Of a DNA stretch of 64,000 bases, positions 11,432-23,600 are shown one piece after another. The position numbers and the translations under genes were made by a program. Location of the stretch: the NCBI GenBank assembly GCA_019916065.1, contig CM034233.1, forward strand, positions 37,674,862 through 37,738,861. Reading direction: 5' to 3'. The notes under the pieces are model-generated. The model made no database searches. It was given only the letters and a program-made list of their open reading frames with translations, and was not told where the DNA came from. Source of the DNA: Vitellaria paradoxa. Lineage: Eukaryota > Streptophyta > Magnoliopsida > Ericales > Sapotaceae. The number at the start of each line of letters is the position of its first letter. Position 1 is the stretch's first letter.

Positions 11432-12357
11432 AAGAGCTACAAACCATCACAAATAAATATTGAATTACTCAATCAATCAAGCCTATGTCCACATAAATTC
11501 AGTGGCCCCAATCTAATTGCAATATGAAAATTCAAATCATGGTGGAGATGTCATTTGAGAGAAAGATACACGATTGTGCACATCTACCATGAGTGGGTTC
11601 ACTTACTCATTTAGGTGGCTATACAATATCCACCAAAAATGGGGTCCCTTAATCTTCACAATAATTTGAAAAAAATTATGTGAACACAAAGTGAACAACT
11701 AGGAGTTTGTGTAGCAAGAATAGAGCAAAATCCACAATTAACCAAACTCTTCGAACCTAAAGTGTAACCCACGGCAAAGGGTTATGAAATACTTCACACC
11801 TAATGCAAACCTTCTCTTCACCCATGGTTTTGAACTCCATGAAGGAAGAAAAGGCAACCCTTGAAGCTTATTAGCCTCGAGTTGAAGAAGCATGAGAGAA
11901 TCGTGATCTAGGGCCTGAACGGGAAGGGAGAACATACCTTACAACTGAGTCACAAGAGTGATGGGAGACCAAATTTGTACTCGAATGAAGCTCGGGATGG
12001 TCCAAACTTGAAGAAACCCGCAAGGAAGAAAGAAGAAATCAAGAGAGAAGAGAGCTGTGGGAGAGTAATTAGAGATCTGGGCTGCCGAATTTGGGATTTA
12101 AAGAAGTGCAGGGTTCGGACCCTTCGTGGATGGTCCGGACCACAGAATGGTCTCGGCTCAACAAATTTTCAAGCAACTTACTGTGGTCCCGACCGTGTAT
12201 AGATGGTCCGAACCATAGAAAGGACATTACCCCTCTGTTTTGCTATTCTATTCTAAAAAAAAAATCTAACCCAAAGATTAAAATCCTAAACTAAAGAAAT
12301 GTTAAATCTACCCTAAGCCTAAGTATGGTACAACTACAACAAATTACTCATACCGGA
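11432..12357 (-). other. Noncoding spacer between Athila-A pol and the env-position ORF
   Basis: About 0.9 kb without a supported gene. It contains one full and one partial copy of the GGTCCGGACC hairpin (12111-12145 and 12181-12218), otherwise an LTR motif. I see nothing else here. Confidence 0.6.
12181..12218. repeat. Hairpin copy outside the LTR, Athila-A
   Basis: A 38-nt copy of the LTR hairpin (CTGTGGTC ... GGTCCGAACCATAG). A second partial copy lies just before it at 12111-12145. Confidence 0.55.
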
Positions 12358-13686
12358 TTACTCATAAGGTGGGGGATCCAAAAGACCCCACGTCTCAACC
12401 AAACCAATAAAATTCTCCAAGTAGGGCTTTAACCTATGCCCATTGACTTTAAAACGACTCCTGTTGCTTGGGTTTTCTATCTCAATAGCTCCATGGTCCG
12501 CTACATGTGTGACAATAAAAGGTCCCAACCATTTAGATTGCAATTTGCCCGGAAATAGGTGAAGTCATGAGCGATAAAGTAATACCTTTTGACCCTCATG
12601 AAATGGTCGTGTAATATGACGGTCATGTATTTTCTTTATCTTTTCCTTGGAGATTACTGCATTCTCATATACATCGTTCTGTAATTCCTCCGTTTCCGCA
12701 ATCTGAAGTTTATGGTGTAACCCGGCCTCATCAAGATCAAGGTTAAATTTCTTAATTGCCCAATAAGCTTTGTGTTCCAATTCTACGAGCAAATGGCAAG
12801 GCTTACCATAAACTAATCTATATGGTGACATCCCCAGGGTAGTTTTATATGCCGTGTGATATGCCTAGAGAGAATCAATCAACCTCAGTAACCAATCCTT
12901 GTGATTTGGATTAACAGTCTTTTCTAAAATTTGCTTAATTTCCCTATTTGCAAGCTCTACTTGGCCACTTGTTTGGGGATGATATGCAGTACTTACTTTA
13001 TGTACTACCCCATATCTGTGTAGTAAATTTCCTACTGGCCGGTTGTAGAAATGTTTACCTCTATCGCTAATAAGTGCTTGTGGTACCCCGAAACGTGAGA
13101 ATATGTTTTCATGAAGGAATTTGAGTACAACTTTATGATCATTTGTTCTTGCAGCAATTGCTTCCACCCATTTGGAGACATAATCAACCCCAACTAGCAT
13201 GAATTCATTTCCAAATGAAACTGGGAAGGGGCCCATGAAATCTATTCCCCAACAATCAAAGATTTCTAAAACAATAATAGGGGATAGAGGCATCATGTTC
13301 CTACGTGTTAAACTACCCAAGCGTTGGCATCTATCATATGTAGTGCAAAAATGATGCACATCTTTAAAAAGCGTGGGCCAATAGAATCCACATTGAAGAA
13401 TTTTAGTGGCTATTTTGTTAATGGAAAAATGGCCTCCACATGCTTGAGAGTGACAGAACTCAATTATGCTTGAAACCTCCCACTCTGGAATACAACGGCG
13501 TATCACTTGATCAGGATAATATTTAAATAAATATGGGTCATCCCAAAAGAAAACACGTACATTTCTAAGGAATTTCTTCCTATCCCTATAGTTGCATTCT
13601 TCTGGGAGTTGTCCTGTCACTAGATAATTAGCAATATCAACATACCAGGGAGGATTGGATGTTGTTATTGCTTCTACATTAAGCAA
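12358..13686 (-). pseudogene. Integrase part of Athila-A pol
   Basis: Would insert element cDNA into the host genome. Main reading 13686-12865 (273 codons), then the same frame through stops at 12831-12565 and 12543-12358. The N-terminal zinc-binding region has H79 and H86 and C120, but the partner Cys at 117 is Tyr (CTTYDRC), so the finger is defective. The catalytic triad is visible as D149 (WGIDFMGP), D208 (ISDRGKHF) and E244 ([12 protein letters not shown]), with 35 residues between the last two. The C-terminal part continues to NGHRLKPYL with no chromodomain, as in Athila. The frame differs from upstream RT/RNase H, so a frameshift lies near 13690. Confidence 0.88.
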
Positions 13687-15622
13687 TTGTTCGTCCCGTT
13701 TATTTGAGTTTCATCCTGTGAATAAACTTCCACTGGCAAACGTGACAAATGATCTGCTACCACATTTTCAACTCCTTTCTTATCTCTAATTTCGAGGTTA
13801 AACTCTTGTAACAGCAATATCCATCGAATCAATCATGGTTTGGCCTCTTGCTTGGTTAACAAGTATTTAAGCCCTGAATGATTAATAAAGACGATTACTG
13901 GTGAACAAATGAGATAAGGTCAAAATTTCTCAAGGGCAAAAACAACTGCTAGCAATTCCTTTTCAGTTGTCATATAATTTCTCTGTGCCTCGTTTAAGGT
14001 CTTACTAGCATAATAAATAACATGTGCCTTTTTGTCCCTCCTCTGCCCTAAAACAGCTCCTATAGCATGATCACTTGTATCACACATCAGTTCAAAGGGA
14101 AGTTACCAGTCAGGAGGTTGAAGGATAGGGGCTGAGGTTAAACAACTCTTGAGTTTATTGAAGGACTTTTGACACTGGGGAGTCCATTCAAATGGAGTAT
14201 GTTGCATCAACAATTGACACAAGGGTTTAGAGATTTCACCAAAAGATTGAATGAACCTTCTGTAAAACCCAGCGTGCCCTAAGAATGACCTAATATCCCT
14301 TACAGATTGAGAAGTGGGTAGTTTTTGAATCAACTCGACTTTGGCTTGATCTACTCGGATGCCTTCTTGAGATACAATGTGTCCTAATACAAGTCCTTGG
14401 GTGACCATAAAATGACACTTCTCTCAATTTAACACTAGGTTCTTTTCCTCACATCGTGCCAAAACTAACTTAAGATTCTTTAAACACTGCTCAAACGAGT
14501 CTCCATACATAGAGAAATCGTCCATGAATACCTCGACTATTTCTTCTACCATTTCACTAAAGATACTCATCATGCAATGTTGAAAAGTAGCAGGAGCATT
14601 ACATAAACTAAAAGGCATTCTTTTATATGCGAAGGTACCAAAAGGACAAGTAAAAGTGGTTTTAGCTTGGTCCTCTAAGGCTACCTCTATTTGATTATAT
14701 CCGAAATAGCCATCTAAAAAGCAATAATAAGCATGGCCAGCTACTCTTTCTAGAACTTGGTCTAAAAAGGGAAAAGGAAAGTGATCCTTTCGTGTAACCG
14801 CATTAAGTTTCCTATAGTCGATACACACTCGCCAACTAGTTTGTATTCGAGTTGGAACCAACTCATTTTTCTCATTTCGAATCACTGTAACACCTGATTT
14901 CTTAGGAACTACCTATGTAGGGCTTACCTATTTAGAAACAGAGATAGGATAAATTATCCCTACGTCAAGTAGCTTCAACACTTTAGCTCTTACCACTTCT
15001 TTCATGTTCGGATTGAGTCGTCGTTGCATCTGACGAACTGGTTTGGCGTCCTCCTCTAGATAAATACAATGTGTGCAAAGAAGAGGACTTATACCTGTTA
15101 GATCAGCTACTGACCATCCTAGAGCTTTCTTATAATTTTTTAGAAGTTGAACTAACATTTGCTCTTGATGAATAGTCAATTCTGAAGAAATGACTACAGG
15201 ATATGTCTCTTCCTCACCTAGAAAAACATATTTCAAATTGTGAGGTAACAGTTTTCTGTCAGGGCTAGGAGCTTTCACTTTTGAGGACTCTGCTTTATTT
15301 AAAAGAGGTCCCAAACTCTCAAAAGTTGGATTCCACTTACTTATAGACATGATTGGGCACATTTCCAACCAATCAACTATAGTACCTAGCTCTTGGTTTG
15401 ATATCATTGGGTATTAATTCTCCTCACTAAGGTGAATAGCTTTCTCTAAAGGATCCTTTATAAATTCACAATCTACGTAATCCTGAATTATGGATTCTAC
15501 TAAATCCACTTCTTGTATATCAGGCACCTCTTTTGGTCATTTGATAACATGAAAGATATTCGTTTCAAACTCAATGTTACCAAAAGACATTTTCATGGAT
15601 CCATTCCTACAATTGATCAAAG
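13687..15622 (-). pseudogene. PR-linker, RT and RNase H part of Athila-A pol
   Basis: One minus-strand frame with scattered stops from 15407 to about 13700. 15622-15412 is the linker after protease (NGSMKMSFGNIEFETNIFHV), cut at its 5' end. 15407-14928 holds the pre-RT region. 14885-14424 holds RT with the first catalytic Asp in FLDGY (residue 58) and FMDD at residues 120-123. 14408-14103 continues RT/connection, and RNase H follows to about 13700, including the EKELLAVVF block near 13950. Stops include TGG>TAG, CAG>TAG and TGG>TGA changes. The active-site residues remain but the reading is dead. Confidence 0.88.
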
Positions 15623-17966
15623 AGGGGCGCCCATGGCTCTAGGATGGGTGCCTATGGCCCATAAAGGGCGCCCCACTTTTACAGACAGTCAACAGTAGGG
15701 CGTTCTCTGGTTTGACAGCCGAGACCTAACCTAAACCCTAGGTTTATAGGGTATGGGAAAAGGGGATTAGGCTCCTGTAGAATGCTTAGGGGTTAAGCCA
15801 AGCTTGATATATATATATATATTTGAGGAGAGAAGGAGAGAGATTTTTGAGGTTTTGAAGGAGAACCGGGAGAGGAAGTGGAAACCAAAAAAATTTGAAG
15901 GGTTGGTAAGTTGCTCAAACCCTAGCCAAACGTAAATTAATTTTAAGGGATTGAAATTGAGTTCTTAAGGAACATTTTCATGTATTTTGCTTGTTGTTTG
16001 GATCAAAGGGTGAAGAGATCAATCAAGCCAAAGTTGGGAGCCAAAACTGGGAATTGACTACTTCACTTGATCCACTTTGTTCAAGCTCAAGGTAGGGATT
16101 TCTAGTCTCATTTTAGCATATATGAGAAGTAATTGATCTAGTAAATACTTCTATGAAATTTATTTAAGAATTGGAAACCATGGAGGTGGAATTTGTGTGG
16201 ATGAACGGATGTGTATATATATATATGTATAAGTTGAATCAAGATTTTTGTATTGAAAAATGAATGAATTAAAATTGGTTTAGATGGACTTTTTAGAGTC
16301 TTCTAGGTCCTAAGCAACCCAAGAAATGAGATATTAGGTTAACTATTGGATTTGGTAAAGTCTGGAACCTAGAAACATGACTTAGAGCTTGAACCGGAAT
16401 AGAGTAACATTCTGGATAACAGAGAAGTGCCCGTGAACCTCAAGGGGCACCCATGGTCTATGTGGGGCGCCCACTGAGACTAGATCACTTTTCTTGTCTT
16501 TGCTTAGTTTGACCTCCTACCTTAGACTTATGAAAGTGTTGGTAATTTGTTTTTATATGAAACTTTTAATTGATTAATTACATGGATTTTAAGAGGGAAA
16601 TGAGCTTTTAAAAGAGATTAAGGAGTGTTTAACTTAAGCTTATGGGATTTAACTTGAAAGGGCAAGTGAAAGTCACCTTGAATTGCATGACTTGAAAGAT
16701 TACTTTGAGGTATGAGTCTTAATCAAATAGAATTGTGAATATGCCTTGTTGTATACTTAATGTTGAAGTATATGAACTTGTGATTGATTAAATGAAATTT
16801 GACTTGACAAAAGGGAACTCATGTTCATAGTATTGAAAAATGTTGAATGTTTAATGATGTTTGATCAATGTTGTTATGTGATGAATCAGGGGATAAACCG
16901 AAATGTGGAAATGTGTTGTGGGAAAGTATATAAGGTTGAATGTGAACCTATGAATGATGAAATGTTATGTGATTAACGATTGGTTGTATGTGCCAGGGGC
17001 CGTGATGGGGTGCGGAAATAAGAAGGGTTTAGAGAGTACCCTCGGGTTGAGAGTCCCGGAACCTGCGCAGGGTTTGGTGTCAATGCCAGTGGGTTAGTAG
17101 CCCACAACATTGTGTGTGTTTTGGCTTCTCGTGGCCCTGGATGGCGATCCTAAACGACGACGTCGGTTTATCATTTCCGTTGGGTATTAGCCCATAAAAG
17201 ACGATAGTGTGTATGCACCATCCCCCGATGATTTGTTTGGTTTTGGGTGTGCTATGTGATGATGAATGGATGATGATGTGAATACGTTTACTTGCTTGAA
17301 TATTATTCAAATGATAAAGTGGCGTTGAATTGTGAATGGAATTAGAGTTTGAATTGCAATACATAAACATTAACCAAAATTTAAAATCTTAAACTTTGGC
17401 ATTGTTGAATGAACATATATTTCCACTTATTTTGGCATGGCTATGTTAATGAAATGTCATGACTTTAGAAAATGTTAAAATGGCTAGCCTTACTTGAGAT
17501 GCATTGCATGATTAGATTGCATACCATATATGTTTGCTTGAGACATCATGGGCACAAGTGGACCCATGCTCACGTCCCTATAGATTTTGATGCAGGTACA
17601 AGCAATAACAATCAAGTGGGCTAATGGGGTTGGACTAGGAGGTTATGCATGAGCCCAACTAAGCTTAGCAAAGCTCTTGGTTATCTAATTTAATTTTTTT
17701 TTTTTTTTGGAATTTTAATATTGTGCACTTTTAAATTTTTATTCAATTTGGTTGTAATGGCCTTTAGGCTTAAGTTATGTAATTTGGGAATGGTGTATGG
17801 AGTATGTGACCTGGCAATAGTCAAGGTTAAACTTATGTTATTCTATTTTATGTCTCGGGCTCACTAGCTTACGTTGCGTTGCTCTGAACATGTGAATTGG
17901 TTATGTTAGTGCATGTTGTGTGTGTTTATCACTCACCCCTCCGGTCACGAGATCTGGGGCGTGACA
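15623..17966 (+). repeat. 3' LTR fragment of a Tekay-type gypsy element
   Basis: About 2.34 kb that ends in GAGATCTGGGGCGTGACA at 17966, the typical terminus of Tekay/Del LTRs. It contains repeated GGGCGCCC-type motifs (15629-15675, 16440-16475), a TATA-like run (about 15807-15821) and GTGGGTTAGTAGCCCAC near 17088. The LTR start is missing: the left side abuts the truncated Athila-A near 15622. Position and orientation make it the likely 3' LTR of the element at 1-4179, with the DNA between lost in a deletion that also removed the 5' part of Athila-A. A separate truncated LTR is possible. Confidence 0.7.
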
Positions 17967-17980
17967 GAGTTACTAGCTGT

Positions 17981-18560
17981 CACTACAAGAAAATCAGGTA
18001 TAGGCTCGTTTTTCCTCGCTAAAGGCTCGTTTTCCCTCGCTAAAAACTATAGGCGTGGAATTTTTTTTCTCGCTTATTTCCTCGTCTATGCTCGGTCGCC
18101 TATACTTTTTAGCGAGGAAATTATAATTTCCTCACCTATACTAGTTTTTAGTGAGAAAAATCATTTTGTCGCCTATAGTGACGTTTAGTGAGGAACAACT
18201 TTCCTCGCCTATGTCTGTACTTTTAGCGAGGAAATGATTTTGTCGCCTATAGCATCTTTAGCAAAGAAACTACCATTTCCTCATCTAAAGTCATCTTTAG
18301 GGAGGAAAAAGTTTTGTCACCAATTCTATGTTTTATCGAGGAAAGTACCATTTCCTCACCTAAAGTCATCTTTAGCGAGGAAAAAGTTTCGTCTCCAATT
18401 CTATGTTTTAGCAAGGAAAGTACCATTTCCTCGCCTATAGTTAGTTTTTGTGAGAAAATTTGATCATCGTCTATGCTTGGCCGAGTACCATAAGAAGAAT
18501 TTTAGTGAGGGAAAAGGTTACTTTTAGCGAGGAAATATGTTCCTCACTAAAAGTATTAGT
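17981..18560. repeat. Left subterminal repeat region of the CACTA element
   Basis: About eight copies of a motif close to TTTTAGCGAGGAAA, in both orientations (inverse TTTCCTCGCCTA), spaced a few tens of bases apart. In En/Spm elements such subterminal repeats bind TNPA. The nucleotide pattern is direct; the binding role is by analogy. Confidence 0.85.
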
Positions 18561-18865
18561 TAAAAAATAATTTTTTTAAATATTTTAATTTTCAAAAATA
18601 CCTGTTACAATAATAATCCAACGAAAATAAACCTATTACAATGAAATCAAACATAAAATAAACCTGTTACGATATATGCCAAACATATTATACATGCTAC
18701 AACATTAAAACTAAATGTACAAATTATCATATTTTAAAAGTTAACAATCTAACAACAAACATCAAAATTTAAAAAACAAAACCAAAATATTAAGATTGCA
18801 TACAAATAAAATAAACAAAAATAAATCCAAGTTCAAAATTAAACTATTAATGTCTAACACTAGGT
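18561..18865 (-). other. AT-rich 3' flank of the TNPA-like gene
   Basis: No gene seen. AT-rich sequence between the subterminal repeats and the stop of the TNPA-like gene. Confidence 0.5.
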
Positions 18866-20373
18866 AGGTGAAGTGGTCCTAGCAAAGCGGAACTCCTCAA
18901 ACATTTGCATTAAATTGTTGACTTTATTGGAAAGGACATTTCGCTCAGTCTCCATTTGCTCCATTTTTTCCATGAAATTTCGAAGTTTATCCTAAAGCTG
19001 TGCCTCACGAGATCTTGAAGCAGCACAACCCAAGCAGTGAAGATTACACACTGAAGGAGGCTTTGGCCCATGGCCCATCCCACGTACATAACCAGCTTTC
19101 CTCCCTAAAACTTGCATCCCTACCTCATCCTCACTCAATGCGGCATGGCCATCAGGGGTAGGCTCACTCCTTACTCTTTGCATCTCATCCTAAAATTATT
19201 ATTATTAATGTGAAAATATTACTAAATTATAACTAAAAAATTTCAAAGTCAGATAAAAATTACAATAACTTACATGTAACTCTCTCGTCTTTGGGCAACA
19301 CCACTAGTTACTTTTGTTTGTATGTGCATGTTTCCACCATCCAAAAAAACTAATCAGCTTATTACTTTCAGGATCTACCTATGAAAAATAATATATAAGC
19401 ACAAGACTAATGATATAAATAAAACACGTAAACTAATAATTACCATGCTATGACGAGCCGGAACAAATGCGCGTGAACCCATCGAGTGTGTAACAGTCTG
19501 ATGAGACCGATTCTCTGCATTTTTCAAACATTTCTCCTACAAAAAAAAATATATGTTCAACGTTAAAGTTATAATTAGACTATATTTTTTCTATACATTT
19601 TCATATAAATTATATTAACTTGGTAACGAGTGTTTGTCCATTTATTGTCGATGTGCCACTCCCAATCCACTTGCAATATATTGGATGGGCAATGCTCTCT
19701 TGCCTCTTCCACAGTGAGTCCCTTCTCCATCATATTCTTAAACTGCTTATGCCACTTGTGCCGTAAGTCACTCAGTCGAGCCTTGAAAGTGTCTTCCACG
19801 CTCTTTCGTCCCACACTCCCAGGACTCACATCAAAGTTAATGCGTGACTATAAATATAAGATATATAAGACGTTAAATTTTAAATCATTATATATAAAAT
19901 TTAGAAATGACCAAATATATTATCATAAAAAAATTAATACCGTAAGGCGTGCAAATGCCTCCTCCTTATCTTTCTCACTGATGTCAACATAGTGGTGTTG
20001 ATTATGCGGTAGGAAATGTCTGGCAATAATACCACACTTGCTTGATAACTTAGCTGACTCGTCACAATCAAGTGGTCGTCCTTATTCAGGATCCACAATT
20101 ACTTTCATGGGTTGTTTTGTCTTCTTGATAAGACGATCTATGCTAAAGCCCTGGGTGGGTCTGCGTACTGATCTAGTGGTTAAGGTGGACCCTACAAAAA
20201 AATATGAAAACAATTAAAAATATATATACACATAAAGTATAAAAAAATAAATGAATATAACTTTGATTTATACCAGCACTACTGCTCGGTGCCTGAGTTG
20301 GCTGACTATTTAACCCCTCATTTTCTTGAACTCCATCATTCCATGCTCGTCTAAGATTTCTTCTAGGTGCCAT
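18866..20373 (-). pseudogene. TNPA-like (Ptta/En/Spm) transposase gene of CACTA
   Basis: Second CACTA gene, minus strand, probably six exons: 20373-20274 (start MAPRRNLRRAW, donor GT at 20273), 20191-19941 (acceptor GTAG, donor GT), 19847-19620 (SRIN...VDWEWHIDNKW), about 19537-19443, about 19378-19275 and 19194-18866. The third exon contains LSDLRHKWHKQFKNMMEKG, and the last has EVGMQVLGRKAGYVRGMGHG followed by a coiled coil (DKLRNFMEKMEQMETERNVL). This is the Ptta/En-Spm plant transposase pattern, thought to bind subterminal repeats. In-frame stops include one in exon 2 (after VIVDPE) and one at REAQL*DKL. Exon limits are inferred from GT/AG sites and phase. Confidence 0.75.
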
Positions 20374-20634
20374 CTACAAAAACATTATTACTAGATGATA
20401 AATAATGAACAGATACATAAATATGAAAAATAGGAAAAAAAAATCTTATATAACATTTATAACTAAGTTCAAGTAACACTATTAAAATTTTAAAATCTTG
20501 ATATCACAATAAACCATAAAAAAATTCAAGTGACATTATAAGAAAAGACCAATACCATTACCTTGGAGTAAACCAATTAATCTAAATTTATTAGAATAGA
20601 CCAATTAATCTGAGTAATCCTCCTCTTTTTGTCC

Positions 20635-23600
20635 TCATTCCTCACTATTTGTGTCATCGGCATATTCAATAAGACTTTCATCTTCATCTTCAATATCATC
20701 AAATTCATAATGTTCTAGCATGATTTCATTAGTTATTATTCTTTGTGGATTAAGTTCATTTCTACACAATGTCCCAATCTCTTGTGTATCTACTTGGATC
20801 ACATTGATTGACTCAAGCTCTTGGTATGCATCCTCAACTTCCACATCAATAGTCTCTATTTCTAGAACATCATACAAGTGTCTATGAGTGAACTTCTCTA
20901 CAACTCACCATTGGTTTCCCAGTTTCGTGTCGACCATGTATAGAAGACTTGTTTAGCTTGAGATGATAATATAAATGCCTCATTTGCATACCACTTCTTT
21001 GTCACATTAAGGCTTGTAAAATATTTATCAGTTTGTATTCCTTTTCTTCTCTTGTCTACGTCAAACCAATCACATCGGAACATGATAACTCGAAAATCTT
21101 TTACATATTGTAACTCAATCACATCAGTTAACAGACCGTAAAAGTCACTGTCATTATTATCATACACCCCATCAACAACAACACCACAATTTTGACTTTT
21201 ACATTGATTGTCACGTTCACTTGTATGAAATCTTACTCCACTAACAATGCAACCATTATAACTTCGTGCCCTAAAGTCTGGACTAATAGCTAAAGCATAA
21301 ATTTCATCAGTGACTTCATGGCCTCCAAACTAATACAAGCTTTTAACCTACATATACAACACATGCCCATGTCACAATTAAAGCATATTAATATTTAATT
21401 AATGGCTTTTTAATTAAAATTATACTTACACGGTCCTTAAACCATGTTGGAAACTCTTTCTCACGTCTCATGTCAATGTTTGATGCACTGATTGTGTTCA
21501 ACTCTCTAATATGGTCACTGTTTTCAATTACACACATTATAACATTATAAGAAAATAATATAACAAATAGAATATTTCATGTATTTTTTTTTTAAAGGTA
21601 AGAACATTTCATGTATAATAATACATACCTATGATATTTGTCCAATCCCTCACAATTATTAAGCACGTACCGATGCATAGTTTGAAGGTCTTGTGTTGGC
21701 AAGGTAATGTATTTTTCATCGCCTAAAGGACGAACTTTACGTGAAAGAACTGGTATACTAGGTTCTTCTCCACCTTCCTCTACCTTGTCATCATTGAGCT
21801 CCCCTCTATTAAACCTAGTCTCGATTCTATGAAGATACTTAGAGAGAAATGTTAGAGATTCGTTCACAATATATGCTTCAGCAATCGAACCTTCAGGATG
21901 AGCTCTATTCATCACATAACCCTTTAAGGTACCTAAATATCTCTCAATTGGATACATCCATCTATAGTGCACTAGGCTACCAACCATCGTTTCTTGTGGT
22001 AAGTGTACAGCCAAATGAACCATAACATCAAAGAATGCAGGTGGGAAGATCTATTCTAACTTACGAAGTATAACGACAATGTCTTTAGAGAGTTGCTCGA
22101 GAACTTTCACTTTCAACGTCTTGCAACATAACTCTTTAAAGAAGAAACATAATTCCACTAATGCCGTATACATTTCATTATGCAAATATCCACGCATTCT
22201 AACTGGTAGAACTCGTTGCAGTAGCACATGACAATCATGACTCTTTAAACCCAACAACTTCCCTTCCCTCTCATTGACACAACGACAAATGTTCGAGCCA
22301 AACCCATCGGGGAATTTCACTGATCTTAGGAATTCACAGAAGCCACACTTTTCCTACGGTGACAAAGTGAATGTTGTTGGGGGTATCACAAGACTTGAAC
22401 CATCTTGGACCAAATGTAATTCGGGATGTATGCCCATATCAGCTAAATCTTGTCTAGCCTTTACGGTATCCTTCGTCTTCCCACCAATACCTAGCAATGT
22501 GCCAAGTAAATTGTCACATATGTTTTTTTCAATATGCATCACATCAAGATTATGTCGTATCTTCAATTTGTGCCAATAGGGCAACTCCCAAAATATACTT
22601 TTCTTCGTCCAATTCAACTCTTCTACCTCACACTTCCTTTTCTTATTGTTTGGGTGCTTTCTAGGTTTATCGACTTTAACATATTGTAATTGCTTTAGGT
22701 TATCATTGCCTAAAATCTCCTTAGGCCTATCTCGAAATTCTAATTTACCATCAAAGGCCTTACTCTTTCGCAAACTATGATTCCGTGGTAGATATCGACG
22801 ATGACCCATATAACATATCTTACTTCTTAGTCTTATGGAAGAGGTAAACTCGTTGCACGTTGGACATGCCATGTAACCCTTAGTACTCCATCCAGATAAG
22901 TAGGCATAGGCAGGAAAATCATTTATAGTCCATAGAACAGCAGCCCGCATATGAAAAGTCTCTTTACCAAAAGCATCATAAGTAGGTACACCATCCCATA
23001 ACTGTTTTAACTCATCAATCAATGGACGAAGATACACATCAAAATCCTTCCCTGGAGTATTCAAGCTAGGTATGAGGAGACATTATGAGATATGGTTCTT
23101 TCATACACATCCAATGGGGTAGATTTTAAGGAACAAGAATTATTGGCCACATATTATAATTGTTGTTCATACTCCCGAATGGATTGAATCCATCACTATC
23201 CAACTGAAGTCGTACATGTTGACAATCAAAGGAAAACTGGGGATATTTTTCATCCATTTCCTTCCATGCTGGGGAATAAGCCGGATGTCGCAACATATCA
23301 GCATCTTTCTCACGCTTTGCAGTATGCCACCGCATATCTTCTGCACTTTGTTTTGACATAAATAATATCTGCAATCTAGGCTTTAGTGAAAAATATCACA
23401 AAATCTTGTGTGGTACTTTCTTACCCTTCCCATCATTCACTTTCCATCTTGACTCACCACATTCAGGGCACCTACTTTTATCCTTGTGCTCATTCCAAAA
23501 TAATGCACACTCATACTTACAAACATGAATTGATTCATAACCTAAGCCAATATTGTGCAACAATGATTTTAACTCATAATGAGATTTTGGAAGTGTCTCG

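Larger units (their letters stand above)
4180..15622 (-). mobile_element. Athila-type Ty3/gypsy element (Athila-A), 5'-truncated
   Basis: Minus-strand Athila-lineage element. It has a pol polyprotein, a long downstream segment with env-position ORFs, a polypurine tract and a 3' LTR ending at 4180. The left boundary is the LTR terminus TGACC at 4180, which interrupts the Tekay-like integrase. The right end is a truncation inside the protease/pol linker near 15622, so 5' LTR, PBS, gag and most of protease are missing. The expected partner of the flanking TAGAG (4175-4179) is therefore absent. It hosts a solo Athila LTR at 5328-6942. The integrase wording and the post-pol ORF region support Athila over Tat. 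Confidence 0.87.

Noticed and set aside
9563..11527. Plus-strand ORFs at 9563-9802, 10730-11094 and 11222-11527
   Set aside because: Shadows of the minus-strand Athila-A env-position and acidic readings.
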